64,000 bases of DNA from Streptococcus mitis (GTDB lineage Bacteria > Bacillota > Bacilli > Lactobacillales > Streptococcaceae), in the NCBI RefSeq assembly GCF_946190375.1, contig NZ_CAMIAF010000004.1, positions 1 to 64,000 of the forward strand. The letters are read 5' to 3'. Shown piece by piece: positions 17,588-28,135 of this stretch. A program made the translations under genes and the position numbers. A model generated the notes under the pieces. The model was given only the letters and a program-made list of their open reading frames with translations, searched no databases and had not been told where the DNA came from. Position 1 is the first letter of the stretch; each line of letters starts with the position of its first letter.

Positions 17588-17592
17588 CTGTT

Positions 17593-18531
17593 TTATTCTT
17601 TTGAAGAACTGCTTGAGCTTGAATCTCCACCACCGATGTATTGAGTGAAGATATTTTGGAAGGCTTGATCTTTAACCTTGATATTGGCTGCTTGCAATTC
17701 TTTTCCGATAATACTTTGAACAAATGATGCGTCGTTTTGTTTTTGAGTTAAGATAACAGTTTTTAATTTTTCTTTGTAATCGTCAATATTAGATGATTTT
17801 TCCGTTTTCTTAGTGAGTTTTACAATATAATATTGACTGCTGTAGGCTTGTGTGCCAGTAGCTGTAATGACATCAGAAATTCCGTTAACATCCAAGGCAA
17901 AAGCTGCTTTCTTAACTTGATCTGGTACTTCTGTTGAAGCTGAATCAAAGGTGATTTCTCCACCGTTCGCTTTCGTTTTCTCATCTGTTGAGTTATCTTT
18001 AGCTAGTTGAGCGAAATCTGCGCCACTTGCCTTAGCTTTTTCAAGAATTTCTTTGGCCTTGTCTTCATTGTCCAAACGGATAATTTGAGCCGTTACATCT
18101 GGAGTGTACTCGTCAAAGGCCTTCTTATAAGCATCATCTGTCAATTCAGCTTCTGCTGCTTTCTTAACTGCCAACTCAACCAATTTACTTGTACGAATTT
18201 GAGCTTTACGTGTTTCAAGAGTCATTCCTGCTTGTGACAAGACACGTTGGTAGTTTTCACCATATTGTTTCTCTTCTTCGGCAATAGTGCCGTTGACTTC
18301 TTTGTCATCTACTTCTGAACCGTATTGTTTCTCAAATACTTTTTGGATAGTCAAGTTCAACAACACTTGTTGAGCTGAAGGATTGCTTTTCACTTGCTCA
18401 TAAAATTGATGTTCTGTGATGACATCCCCTTTCATGCTGATAAGATCTGCTCCTTCTGAACCTTTCGAACAAGCTGCTAATGTTGCTACTGATAATAATG
18501 TAATGGCACCTGCCAATAGTTTTTTCTTCAT
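17593..18531 (-). CDS. prsA: PrsA-like foldase lipoprotein (peptidyl-prolyl isomerase, PpmA)
   Basis: A 312-aa extracytoplasmic chaperone that helps exported proteins fold. It has a lipoprotein signal with lipobox LAAC near residue 20, an N-terminal SurA-like helical part, a parvulin-type domain in the middle (about residues 140-240, with TAQIIRLDNEDKA and DFAQLAKDNSTDE), and a serine-rich tail. The SD AAGGAG is well placed. It follows the O-methyltransferase gene by 66 nt and may be co-transcribed with the coiA group. Confidence 0.95.
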   Translation of the reverse strand: MKKKLLAGAITLLSVATLAACSKGSEGADLISMKGDVITEHQFYEQVKSNPSAQQVLLNLTIQKVFEKQYGSEVDDKEVNGTIAEEEKQYGENYQRVLSQAGMTLETRKAQIRTSKLVELAVKKAAEAELTDDAYKKAFDEYTPDVTAQIIRLDNEDKAKEILEKAKASGADFAQLAKDNSTDEKTKANGGEITFDSASTEVPDQVKKAAFALDVNGISDVITATGTQAYSSQYYIVKLTKKTEKSSNIDDYKEKLKTVILTQKQNDASFVQSIIGKELQAANIKVKDQAFQNIFTQYIGGGDSSSSSSSKE

Positions 18532-18597
18532 GTCTACTCCTTTGAGATAAGTGTTACCCTATCTATTTTACTATATTTTCTTAAATTTTTCTGAAAA

Positions 18598-19311
18598 TCA
18601 TTCGCTGTCAGGCAATTGAACATCTGCTACATTTTTACGAAGCATGAGAATACCGTCCCCCAGAGGTACTAATGTTGCGGTGAGTCCTAGATTGTCTAAG
18701 GTTGCATCAAATAGTCTTTGAAGTCCTCTGTAAATAGTTCGCTGACCACGACGGACTTCCATAATATCCTTGGCAACATCACCACCTTGGAAAATATCAT
18801 CCAAGACAACCACACCACCAACTTCCAAATGCTTGAGGATTTCTGGCAGAAATACGATGTATTTAGACTTGGCAGAATCCATAAAGACGAAATCATAGGA
18901 CTCTGTCAAGGTAGATAAGACATCTACCGCATCTCCTTCTAGGAGTGTAATTTGCTTGCGACTGTCAAACTGGACAAAATTTTCCTTGGCAAAACCAATC
19001 ATTTCTGGATTGCGGTCAATGGTTGTAATCTTGGCATTTGGCGCATGTTCTGCCATCAAGAGGGCTGAAAACCCGATGGCCGTCCCAATTTCCAGAATGT
19101 TTTTAGGTTGCATGGTTTCCATGAGAAAACGGAAATAAGCAACCGTTTCATGGGGAATAATGGGAATATTTTCCTTACGGGCAAAATCTTCCAATTCTTT
19201 CAAGGAACCTGTGACTTGCTTTTGACGCTGGCGCATCAAGTCCACAATTTCTTCCTTGACAACAGGACGACGCATGTTATGGTTGGCATTCTTACTATAT
19301 GATTCAACCAT
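18598..19311 (-). CDS. O-methyltransferase, SAM-dependent (family 3)
   Basis: A 237-aa class I SAM methyltransferase of the catechol-O-methyltransferase-like family 3. The SAM site is ILEIGTAIGFSALLMAE, followed by the acidic motif II TTIDRNPEM, and DFVFMDSAKSKY carries the metal-binding aspartate. I chose ATG 19311 (MVESYSKN), one base after the pepF stop. The in-frame ATG at 19353 would overlap pepF by 41 nt and has no SD. The substrate is unknown. The tight pepF spacing indicates translational coupling. Confidence 0.88.
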   Translation of the reverse strand: MVESYSKNANHNMRRPVVKEEIVDLMRQRQKQVTGSLKELEDFARKENIPIIPHETVAYFRFLMETMQPKNILEIGTAIGFSALLMAEHAPNAKITTIDRNPEMIGFAKENFVQFDSRKQITLLEGDAVDVLSTLTESYDFVFMDSAKSKYIVFLPEILKHLEVGGVVVLDDIFQGGDVAKDIMEVRRGQRTIYRGLQRLFDATLDNLGLTATLVPLGDGILMLRKNVADVQLPDSE

Positions 19312-19312
19312 C

Positions 19313-21115
19313 TTATGCCAATCCCAATTTTTCAACAAGGGCTTCAAACTCATTTAAACGACGTTCAAAGACTGCAAAGGCATCGTTGAGGTAGTCTTCC
19401 TTCTCCATATCAACACCAGCTTTTCTCATGACATTAAGTGGATAGTCAGATTTACCTGCCTTGAGGTAGTCGATATAGCGGTCACGGTCTTCTTGACTAC
19501 CATGAACAATCTTTTCAGCCAAGGCTGAGGCCGCTGCAAAGCCTGTTGAATATTGATATACATAGTAATTATAGTAGAAGTGTGGAATGCGAGCCCACTC
19601 GTATTGGATTTCAGGATTGTCTTCCTTGCTCAAACCATAATACTCCTGGTTCAAGTCTGCGTAGAGTTTATTTAGGAAATCGCTTGTCAAGACTTCTCCA
19701 TTTTGGTCCGCTTGGTGAATAGCGTGTTCAAACTCAGCAAATTGAGTTTGGCGGAAAACTGTTCCACGGAAACCGTCTAGGAAGTTATTAAGAATAGCAA
19801 AGCGCGTTGCGTCATCTTCCACTTCTTCCAATAATTTCTCCGTCAAGATATTTTCATTGGTAGTTGAGGCAATCTCAGCCAAGAAGATAGAATAATCTCC
19901 GTAAACATAAGGCTGCGTTTCACGAGTATAGCTAGAATGCATACTGTGGCCTGTCTCATGGACAAGGGTAAAGAGATTGTCTAGATTGTCCTGCCAGTTA
20001 AGGAGCATAAAGGCATTGGTATCGTAAGAACCGCCAGAGTAGGCACCTGAACGCTTGCCTTGATTTTCGTAAACATCAATCCAACGCTCGCTGAAGGCAC
20101 GTTTAACACGGCTCAAGTAATCTTCACCCAAGACTGCCAAGGCCTCTTCTGCCTTTTTCAAGGCTTCTTGGTAGGTAAAACTGTATTCAACTGAAGATAG
20201 TGGTGTGTAGACATCGTACATCTTGAGGTCTGAAATCCCCAAGATTTTTGAACGAAGCTCAAGATAACGATGCAAGAGTGGCAAACGCTTGCGAACTGCT
20301 GCTACCAAATTGTCATAAACAATCTCTGGAACAAAATTGGCCGCTAGGGCTGCATGACGCGCACTCTTGTAGTTGCGAACTTTGGCACGGTAGTTTTGAA
20401 CCTTAACATTGGTTTGCAAGGTTTTGGCATAGGTATGTTGGAATTGTTCATAAGTCACATAAAGAGCTTGATAAGCACCACGACGCACCTCACGGTTTTT
20501 AGACTCCATCAAACGCATATAAACGCCATGTGATAATTGTACTTCGTTACCATCTTCATCTTTAACAAATGGAAAGACGATATCTGCATTATCTAAAATA
20601 GCAAATGTTTCACTTGCCGAACCAAAGATTTCTCCAGCTCCAGCCAATAGCTCTTCTTCTCGTTGTGAAAGAACGTGTTCCTTGCCTTGCAAAAGCTTGT
20701 CAAAATAGTGTTGATAAACCTGCAATTTTGGTTGAGCCTCTAAAAAGTCAGCATACTGCTTTTCACTAATTTCCATAAATTCAGGCTCATAGAATGAAAA
20801 GGCTTGGTCCAGCTGGCTATAGAGAGTCATGGCCTTGGCATAGTACTCTTGATACTTGGCTTCACGAGTGTCCTGGTCATTTTTCATATGAGCATAAACG
20901 TAAAGCTTCTCCATCTGGCGCTCCATATCAAGAGAAAATTCAGTAATTTCGAGTAGGCTATCCGCACTATCCAAGAGATGGCCTTCATACTGGGCTACTG
21001 TCTCCAATTTTTCTGTTAACTCTTTTAAGGCTTCTTCCCAAGCCTGGTCAGTTGGGTAAATCGTTGATAGATCCCATGTATCTTTTTCATTTATTTCATG
21101 TCTTTGTAATATCAT
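19313..21115 (-). CDS. pepF: Oligoendopeptidase F (M3 metallopeptidase)
   Basis: A 600-aa cytosolic zinc endopeptidase that degrades short peptides. The zinc site is HETGH in [17 protein letters not shown] (about residue 385), with the third ligand glutamate in the EIAST segment about 25 residues later. The length is standard. It starts 18 nt after coiA, so it sits in the competence-induced transcript; whether it acts in transformation is unknown. Confidence 0.96.
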   Translation of the reverse strand: MILQRHEINEKDTWDLSTIYPTDQAWEEALKELTEKLETVAQYEGHLLDSADSLLEITEFSLDMERQMEKLYVYAHMKNDQDTREAKYQEYYAKAMTLYSQLDQAFSFYEPEFMEISEKQYADFLEAQPKLQVYQHYFDKLLQGKEHVLSQREEELLAGAGEIFGSASETFAILDNADIVFPFVKDEDGNEVQLSHGVYMRLMESKNREVRRGAYQALYVTYEQFQHTYAKTLQTNVKVQNYRAKVRNYKSARHAALAANFVPEIVYDNLVAAVRKRLPLLHRYLELRSKILGISDLKMYDVYTPLSSVEYSFTYQEALKKAEEALAVLGEDYLSRVKRAFSERWIDVYENQGKRSGAYSGGSYDTNAFMLLNWQDNLDNLFTLVHETGHSMHSSYTRETQPYVYGDYSIFLAEIASTTNENILTEKLLEEVEDDATRFAILNNFLDGFRGTVFRQTQFAEFEHAIHQADQNGEVLTSDFLNKLYADLNQEYYGLSKEDNPEIQYEWARIPHFYYNYYVYQYSTGFAAASALAEKIVHGSQEDRDRYIDYLKAGKSDYPLNVMRKAGVDMEKEDYLNDAFAVFERRLNEFEALVEKLGLA

Positions 21116-21133
21116 TAGATTCCTCCATCCTTT

Positions 21134-22087
21134 CTATTCTACCATATTTTTTAAGAAATATTGCTGATAAAAGGCTGGTGGATAGAGCTTTTGCCAATCA
21201 TTTTGAGGATTTTGTTGATAATAGGTTTGAAAATACTGATAATAGCGAGTCAAATCTTGATCAATTTGGCAAAAATTACCTACTAGTGGTCTTATTTGTG
21301 GATACAATTCTTTTAGTCCATAAGTTAGGAGATTTTCTCCCTTTTGATAGGCTTCTGCTTGTTCTTTCATCCAAAAGGGATTTTGATAGTACAGTTGTTG
21401 TCGGATATAGCGACAGATGTCCTTGTCCTGAGAAACTGTAAAATGAGATATTTTTTGTTTCTTATAGGGAAAACGTAATATCTCCAGTAGACTACCGTGA
21501 GCATAGGGAAATTCCTTGATTTGATAATAGAGTCTGCCTCTGAGATCCTGGTGGATGAGATATTTAAGCCTTAAAACCTGTTTTTCCTTGTCTACTTCCC
21601 AAACATAAAATCCCATGTTTTGACTGAAATAGAGAAACCCTTGTTGCAGACGAGTCAACCGCTCCTTGAGCCAAAGTTTTTCTCCTAGCAACCACAGTAC
21701 TTGGTAACCCTGACTACGATAGCCCTCACTACGCTCTTTAAGAATTTTTTGAGGCAAGGGACTACACTGAACTTCTAGAGCTAGATTGCCATTTACAAAT
21801 ACATCCGCAATCTGTTTAAGCTCTGGAAGCGGGTATTCTAATTGCACCTCTGCCTCTTTTTTCAACCAGTGATAAAGGGATTCTTTATTTGCCAGGTGTT
21901 CTGGACTTTCATTTTCAGAGGAAAAATCACAGTCTTTTAGGGATTTATGGGCAAAATGGGTCCGGACACTTGGTCCTTGACGCAAACGGAGCTGGCCTTC
22001 ACAAGCTGGGCAAGTGTAGGCTTGCTTCTCAAGCTTATCCTCTAACACATTTACCAATTCTCCCCTAGTATCTCTCGCAACAAACAT
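21134..22087 (-). CDS. coiA: Competence protein CoiA
   Basis: A 317-aa late-competence protein needed after DNA uptake, in recombination of internalised single strands with RecA and DprA. A putative zinc-binding pair CPACEGQLRLRQG lies near residue 23, with a following THFAHKS histidine region, and the middle carries a restriction-nuclease-like core (NLALEVQCSPLPQK). The SD is AGGAGG. The cin-box TACGAATA lies 22-29 nt upstream, so transcription depends on ComX. pepF follows. Confidence 0.95.
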   Translation of the reverse strand: MFVARDTRGELVNVLEDKLEKQAYTCPACEGQLRLRQGPSVRTHFAHKSLKDCDFSSENESPEHLANKESLYHWLKKEAEVQLEYPLPELKQIADVFVNGNLALEVQCSPLPQKILKERSEGYRSQGYQVLWLLGEKLWLKERLTRLQQGFLYFSQNMGFYVWEVDKEKQVLRLKYLIHQDLRGRLYYQIKEFPYAHGSLLEILRFPYKKQKISHFTVSQDKDICRYIRQQLYYQNPFWMKEQAEAYQKGENLLTYGLKELYPQIRPLVGNFCQIDQDLTRYYQYFQTYYQQNPQNDWQKLYPPAFYQQYFLKNMVE

Positions 22088-22108
22088 GATTTCCCTCCTT
22101 TTCTATAT

Positions 22109-22116
22109 TATTCGTA
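22109..22116 (-). promoter_or_regulatory. ComX cin-box (combox) of coiA
   Basis: TACGAATA on the minus strand, the ComX/SigX recognition octamer, directly preceded by a run of T residues that doubles as the U-tract of the tehB terminator. Confidence 0.9.
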
Positions 22117-22122
22117 AAAAAA

Positions 22123-22151
22123 GAAAAAAGATCAGGAAATTTCCTAATCTT
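22123..22151 (-). terminator. Terminator of tehB
   Basis: AGATTAGGAA pairs with TTTCCTGATCT (one G-U pair) around 22129-22151, followed by TTTTTTC on the minus strand. The next bases are the coiA cin-box. Confidence 0.8.
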
Positions 22152-22160
22152 CATGTGTGT

Positions 22161-23021
22161 TTACTTGATTTTCTTAGCTAGCATGGTCGCAAAGCGTAGT
22201 TGTATACGATTGCCATTCTCATCACGACGATGCAAATGGCCTGGATTTTCATTGTACTTGACCAATTCCCAGTCCTTGTAATAGTCTGCCAATTCTCCTT
22301 CTTTAAAGGTGAATGGGAAGTTCACAGAGCAAGGATAATCCTTCGTGTCCATGGCACAAACGATAAGATTATAACCACCGACCGCGGTTTGCTCCTGCAT
22401 GTTTCGGATAATAGCTGGAATACGATCCGCTTGTAGAAACATGAGAACAACTGTTGAAACGATAAAATCATATTCTTGTCCAATGCTGGCTGAATTGATA
22501 TCGTAGAGACCAACAGGCATATCCAGGTCTTCCTGCTCCACAATGCTTTGCAAGATTTCAAGGGCCAATTCATTTTGATCTACAGCTGTCACATCAAATC
22601 CTTGCTGGGCCAAAAAGAGGGAATTACGGCCCTGACCACAACCCAAATCCAAGGCTTTACCCGGTTTCACTGTTTGCATAGCTTCCAGAACTTCTGAATG
22701 AACAGGATTGGTATTGTATTTCTTAGGGAAATAGTCCTCAGGTTTACAATAAAATTCCAAGTACCATTCTACATCGTCTGTGGCAGCCTCCACTCGGTGC
22801 CAGGCTTGCGGTTGCGCCATTGGATTGTCTGCTCCTGCTTCAAAGAGATGCTCAGCTAGAACCTCACCATCTTCAGTCAATTCAATAAACTTGAGGGCTC
22901 CTTTTACAACTGTAATCTTGCCCCAAGTTCCAACCTTGGTATTGTGTTTCTGCTGAACAGCCTCTGGCATAGTTTCTTTAGTCCACAAAGGCATACGTTT
23001 ATAGGCAACTAGTTTTTCCAT
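22161..23021 (-). CDS. tehB: SAM-dependent methyltransferase, TehB type
   Basis: A 286-aa protein with an N-terminal DUF1971-like cupin half (KRMPLWTKETMPEAVQQKHN, TKVGTWGKI) fused to a C-terminal TehB methyltransferase half (ALDLGCGQGRNSLFLAQQG, VTAVDQNE). TehB-type enzymes methylate tellurite and related oxyanions; the natural substrate here is unknown. I chose ATG 23021 (AGAGGA 7-8 nt upstream) over an ATG two codons earlier that sits too close to the SD. It is the last gene of the rnr-smpB-tehB run. Confidence 0.92.
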   Translation of the reverse strand: MEKLVAYKRMPLWTKETMPEAVQQKHNTKVGTWGKITVVKGALKFIELTEDGEVLAEHLFEAGADNPMAQPQAWHRVEAATDDVEWYLEFYCKPEDYFPKKYNTNPVHSEVLEAMQTVKPGKALDLGCGQGRNSLFLAQQGFDVTAVDQNELALEILQSIVEQEDLDMPVGLYDINSASIGQEYDFIVSTVVLMFLQADRIPAIIRNMQEQTAVGGYNLIVCAMDTKDYPCSVNFPFTFKEGELADYYKDWELVKYNENPGHLHRRDENGNRIQLRFATMLAKKIK

Positions 23022-23036
23022 TTTCATTTCCTCTTT

Positions 23037-23504
23037 TTATCGCTGATTAACAGCTTTCATAACACGCGCGATGTCGCGGTTTTGCTCACGACGTTTGATA
23101 GACTCCCGTTTGTCGTAGTCATGCTTCCCTTTAGCTAAACCTAAAAGGAGCTTGGCATAACCATCTTTGATATAGACTTTAAGAGGAACCAGTGTCATTC
23201 CTGTCCCTTTAGTTTCCTGTTCCAACTTTTGGATTTGCTTCTTATGGAGTAGGAGTTTGCGGCGACGTTCTGGTTCCTGGTTCCAGATATTACCCTCTTC
23301 GTAAGGAGCGATATGAACATTGCTCAGCCAGACTTCCCCATTTTTCACTTGGGCAAAGCCATCCTTGAGATTGATTCGAGCTGCTCGCACACTCTTGATT
23401 TCAGTTCCAGTCAGGACCATTCCTGCCTCTAGCGTATCTACGATTGTATAGTCGTGGCGCGCTTTTTTATTTTGTGCGACGACCTTTCCCTCGCCCTTTG
23501 CCAT
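23037..23504 (-). CDS. smpB: SsrA-binding protein SmpB
   Basis: A 155-aa tmRNA-binding protein for ribosome rescue. The oligonucleotide-binding barrel begins [17 protein letters not shown] and carries [10 protein letters not shown]; the basic tail [20 protein letters not shown] enters the decoding centre. It overlaps the end of rnr by 38 nt, the usual streptococcal rnr-smpB arrangement that links RNase R and trans-translation. Confidence 0.98.
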
Positions 23505-25821
23505 GCTTGGCTCCTTTCTTAGCTACTTCCTTATAAAAAGGTTTCTTTCCTTTTTTCTTCTTTTCTTTTTGTGAATGCTTGAGCTTATCATTTGAGCGTC
23601 CTGATTTTCTCTTATCTTCCTTCTTATCTGGACGACGATTTGAACCACGCCCTCTGTCTTTGCGACCAGCTTGTTTCAAGCCTTTTTCAATCACATCAAA
23701 CTCACTTGGGATGTAAGAGAAGTCAATTTCACCTGTCATCTTATCGGCTCTTTCAACCCGAATACGAATCTGTTGACCTACACGGAAGGTTGTACCCGAT
23801 TTCTCCCCACGCAGGGTCAAATCACGCTCATTGAAATGATAAAATTCAGGTAAATTAGTGATGTGAATCAAGCCCTCAACTGTATTCGGCAATTCAACAA
23901 AGAGACCGAATTTAACAATGCTAGACACAACCGCATCGTACTCTTCGCCCACGTATTCTTCCATATACTCAGCCTTTTTCATGGCTTCGACTTCACGCTC
24001 AGCTTCTATAGCACGACGTTCACGGTTGGAAGACTGGGTCGCAATCTCTGGAATCACTTGCTCAAAATGCTCTGCTATTTCCTTAGAACGACCGTAGTCC
24101 CGAATCATACGGTGAACAAGAAGATCTGGATAACGACGAATCGGACTGGTAAAGTGAGTATAATAGTCAGCAGCTAGTCCATAGTGACCGTGATTGTGCT
24201 CCGAATAGCGGGCCTGCTGCATAGAGCGAAGAAGCATCATGGACAATACATCCGCATAAGGTTCTCCCTCAACAGTACGCATGATGTCTTGAAGCGCCTC
24301 CTGGCTAATCTCACTGGCAGTTCCATAAATGCACAATCCAAAGCTCGAAGCATAATCAATAAACTTCTGAACCTTTTCAGCCTTAGGCTCCTCATGGATA
24401 CGATAAATGAAAGGCAAATCCAGCTTGCTGAAATGCTCGGCAACTGTTTCGTTGGCCATCAGCATAAAGGACTCAATCATGCGCTCGGCAACACCACGCT
24501 GACGAAGAACGATATCAACAGGCTTACCCTGTTTATCCACTAAAATCTTCGCTTCGTTGGTATCGAAATTGAGTGCTCCACGTTTCACACGCATGTTTTC
24601 TAGAGTTTCATGAAGCTTGGCCATAAGTTCGATACTAGGAACAATTTTCTGATATTCTTGTCGCTTTTCCTCGTCGCTCGCTAAGATATCATTGACATCA
24701 CTATAGGTCATCCGATAGCTTGTCTTGATAACCGTTTGTGTGATTGTGTAGTTGACTACACGACCATGTTTATCAATCTCCATAATGGCAGACTGGGTCA
24801 GACGGTCAACTTGAGGATTGAGAGAGCAAATGCCGTTTGACAGTCGTTCTGGAAGCATTGGCACCACGCGGTCTGTCACGTAAACAGAAGTCGCACGATT
24901 AAGGGCTTCCTTGTCAAGGGCAGAACCCTCGGTCACATAATAGGAAACATCTGCGATGTGAACCCCAAGCTCCAGATTTCCATTTTTCAAGGCCTTGATA
25001 TGCACCGCATCGTCCAAGTCTTTGGCGTCAGCACCGTCAATGGTAAAGGTAATCTCATCTCTTAGATCCAGACGGCCTTCCATATCCTTTTGAGACGGAA
25101 CATCAGGCACACTTTCTGCTTCCTTCACAACAGCCTCTGGAAATTCTGAGACAATGTCCATAGACTCCAAAACCTCAAGAACATCAATTCCGACATCCGT
25201 TGAATGCCCCACCACATCGAGGACACTAGCGACAAAGAAATCATGTTTCTTGCTTGGGTATTTATCGATAAAGACCTTGAGAACTTCTGTTCCCTCCAGT
25301 TTAAGGGCTGGTTTCTTTACATAAATCGGTTGGCTGATTTTCTGATTTTTCGAACGGATGTAGCCAGCATACTTAGGCTTTTCCTGATCTAGAACGATTT
25401 GACCGACAACAGTTGTCAAACTGTGTTCTAGGATATCGATAATTTTGGCTTCCGCCGCTGTTCCCTTGTTACGATCAGCGACTTTCTTAATCACTACCTC
25501 GACGGTATCACCATCAATAGCATAGTTGACATCATTTTTTCCTACAAAAAGGTCGTCCTCCTCACCTTCCAGACTGACAAAGCCAAAGCCATTTTTATGG
25601 GCATGAAAAATCCCCTTGAGGGTAATCTCATGTTTTTTCTTGGCTTCCAAGGTCAGACTGCCATCTTCTTCAAAGCGAATCTGGTGCTTTCTTTCCATTA
25701 AGGACAAGGTTTTAATCAACTCACGAAAATCCTTGGAACCGTCTTTTCCCAAATCCTGAGCCAAGTCATTGACAGTTACCTTTCCCTTGTCTTGTAAATA
25801 TTCTTTTATTCTATCTTTCAT
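23467..25821 (-). CDS. rnr: Ribonuclease R
   Basis: A 784-aa 3'-5' exoribonuclease of the RNB family. The order is a helix-turn-helix-like N-terminus, cold-shock domains ([23 protein letters not shown]), the RNB catalytic domain with the four-aspartate site in [16 protein letters not shown], an S1 domain ([20 protein letters not shown]), and a long lysine/arginine-rich tail ([18 protein letters not shown]). It degrades structured RNA and, with SmpB, non-stop mRNA. It starts about 100 nt after secG. Confidence 0.97.
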
Positions 25822-25885
25822 ATTTTCTTTCTAGATTTTTAATTTTCTCTTACTGTAAAACCTTCTCAAACATCCTTTAAAAATA

Positions 25886-25915
25886 AAAAGAGGCAAAGAC
25901 CTAGTCCTGCCCATT
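25886..25915 (-). terminator. Possible terminator after secG
   Basis: On the minus strand GGGCAGGAC-TAG-GTCTTTGCCTC forms an imperfect hairpin followed by TTTTTATTTTT. The stem has mismatches, so this may be only a partial stop before rnr. Confidence 0.45.
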
Positions 25916-25921
25916 ATTTTC

Positions 25922-26155
25922 TTATCTACTTGATAATACCGTCAATGCTAAGGCAATGGCTAGCCAGAAAAAGACTAAAATCCCTGTCAAACGCTGCATT
26001 ACAGCTTCAAAACCGCGTGCTTTACTGCGTTCAAACAAATCACCTGAGCTGGCATCAAATACATTGCTGGATTGGTTTTTGGTTGGTTGCATGAAAATCG
26101 CAATCACAATCACAACAGATAATACTAATAAAATGGTTAATAATAGGTTATACAT
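25922..26155 (-). CDS. secG: Preprotein translocase subunit SecG
   Basis: A 77-aa membrane protein with two transmembrane segments (LLTILLVLSVVIVIAIFMQ and LTGILVFFWLAIALALTVL) joined by a loop with NVFDASSGDLFERSKARG, the usual SecG pattern. It assists SecYE-mediated export. It lies 39 nt downstream of rpmG. Confidence 0.95.
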   Translation of the reverse strand: MYNLLLTILLVLSVVIVIAIFMQPTKNQSSNVFDASSGDLFERSKARGFEAVMQRLTGILVFFWLAIALALTVLSSR

Positions 26156-26194
26156 ATCAAACTCCTTAAAATCCCTATTATTTTACCATAAAAT

Positions 26195-26344
26195 CTACTT
26201 AGATTCAAGATGTAGGGTTACTTTTCTTTCCTTGGGACAATACTTTAAAACCTCAATCTTGTCTGGATGGGTTTTTGAATTTTTACTGGTTAGGTAATTG
26301 ATACTGCCACAAGAGGAGCATTTGAGATTAATTTTTACTCGCAC
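26195..26344 (-). CDS. rpmG: 50S ribosomal protein L33
   Basis: A 49-aa ribosomal protein, [14 protein letters not shown]... ending VTLHLESK. It is too short for usual length cut-offs. The start is GTG at 26344, with AAAGGA 6 nt upstream, and its G is shared with the TAG stop of pmrA (TAGTG), so translation is probably coupled. It carries the first CxxC zinc pair but only one cysteine (KYCPKERK) where zinc-type L33 has a second pair, so its zinc binding is uncertain. Confidence 0.92.
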
Positions 26345-27543
26345 TAGATTTCCTTTACTTTTAATAATGTTCGAAATTGAAGAAGGTTAAAGAGACAACT
26401 AAAGGCAACACAAAGGCTTGTCGCATAAAAGACTGCATGGTAGCCAAATTGACCTGCTACTGCAGAACCTGCCATGGGACCAACGACACCGCCCAGATAA
26501 AAGAATACCTGATTAAAGGCAAAGACCCTCGAAATACCAGCTTTGGGCGTCATCTTGCTGAGAAGGGCATTAACTCCGGGAATCAAGGCACCGGTTCCCA
26601 ATCCAAAGAGGAAACGATAGAGGCCTAGTTGAAGGGGGCTAGAAGCATTGGCACAGAGAAGATAGATGATGACTGAATAAAACTGGGCTACAACCAAGAG
26701 ACGATGATTGCCCACCTTGTCACCTAGCTTGCCCATGACTCCTGCACTCATCATGCTGGAAAAGCCCATACTGGACACAATCAAACCAGATACAAAGAGA
26801 AGATTCTCTGTCTGGCCTAAGTCGCGCACATACAGAGCTAAGATAGGGCCGATTGATTGGGCTGAAAATTGGATGACAAAACTAGTCAGAAAGAGGTTGA
26901 CCAAGAGATAGGGGTATTTAACTGATGTAAACAATTCCTTTGTTGGAATGGCCTTTTCCTTGGCTACTGGTTGAAAATCTTCCTTGATAAAGCAAATAGT
27001 CAAAATAGCAGCTAAAAATAGAAAACAACCAACCAGTAAAAAGACAGTACGAATGCCAAATAATTCTGCGATAAAGCCACCAATAAAGGGACCCGTTAGA
27101 GTACCTGCAACTACGCCTGTAGACAAAGTTCCGAGAGCAGAGCCTGATTTCTCCTTGGGAACCTGACTGGCTATCAGGGCTGTTGCATTGGGAACAAATC
27201 CTGCAAATACACCGTTTAATAAACGAAGAAAGATTAACCAATAAATATTTGGCACAAAAGCCAAGCCTCCCATAGTAATGGTCATGGCCATCCCAGCCCG
27301 AATCATCATGGGTTTTCGACCGTATTTGTCAGCAAGGATGCCCCAGATAGGAGAGAAAAGTGCCGCAGAAATGGCAGAGACAGAAATAGCTAAACCTGCA
27401 TAAAAAGCAGCTTGATCACTCCCCACACCTAAATTTTCCACAAAGATGGGCATAAAGGGCACAACCAAGGAAATACTGGCTCCTGTCAGAAAATTACCAA
27501 ACCAGGCAATGCGCAGATTATCCTTCCAGTTAATCTCTGTCAT
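26344..27543 (-). CDS. pmrA: MFS multidrug efflux transporter PmrA
   Basis: A 399-aa major facilitator with twelve predicted helices. The family loop [14 protein letters not shown] lies between helices 2 and 3, and a second copy ([13 protein letters not shown]) between helices 8 and 9. The pneumococcal homologue PmrA exports norfloxacin and dyes. I chose ATG 27543 (MTEINWKDN) with GGAGG 8 nt upstream; the longer frame runs through coaE. It overlaps coaE by 14 nt and rpmG by 1 nt. Confidence 0.93.
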
Positions 27544-28135
27544 CTTGCTTACCTCCCTCAAGCAGGGAGAACACCTGAGTAAGAAGCTGGTCCTGATTTC
27601 CATTGTTGTTTAAAACATGGCTGGCCAAATCTTTCTTTTTCTCTAAAGGCCACTGGGCTGCCAGACGAAACTCAGCTTCATCTTTGGACAAGTGGTCCCT
27701 TTTCATTAAGCGTTCTACTTGGACATCTCGGTCCACATAGACCAACCAAGTCTCATCAAACCAAGAGACGTAGTCCTGCTCAAAAAGTAGGGGAATATCC
27801 ATGAAGAAAATCTCTTCTGTCTGAGCCAATTGGTCTCTTAACGTAGCTAGTTCCTCACGGATAATCTCTCCTTGAATTCGCTTAGACCATTCTCGTTCTT
27901 CAGGATTTGAAAAGATGAGACTAGCTAGGAGAGGGCGATTGAGTTCTTCGTTTGCAAGGATGATTTCTTGCCCAAAGTGCTGGACTATAGCCTTAAACAG
28001 ACGACCACCAGGTTTCTGTAGTTGGTGGACGACTGCGTCGGCATCCACTACTCGAAAGCCTTGCTTTCTTAGAAAATTTGTCACAGTTGACTTACCAGAG
28101 GCAATTCCCCCAGTGATTCCAATGATTTTTCCCAT
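27530..28135 (-). CDS. coaE: Dephospho-CoA kinase
   Basis: A 201-aa kinase that completes coenzyme A synthesis. The P-loop is GITGGIASGKST at residues 5-16, and the substrate-binding VVDADAVVHQL segment follows. I chose ATG 28135, whose A is also the last base of the mutM TGA stop (TGATG), with GGAGGGG just upstream. The nine extra N-terminal codons of the longer frame are not family-like. Confidence 0.96.
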   Translation of the reverse strand: MGKIIGITGGIASGKSTVTNFLRKQGFRVVDADAVVHQLQKPGGRLFKAIVQHFGQEIILANEELNRPLLASLIFSNPEEREWSKRIQGEIIREELATLRDQLAQTEEIFFMDIPLLFEQDYVSWFDETWLVYVDRDVQVERLMKRDHLSKDEAEFRLAAQWPLEKKKDLASHVLNNNGNQDQLLTQVFSLLEGGKQDDRD

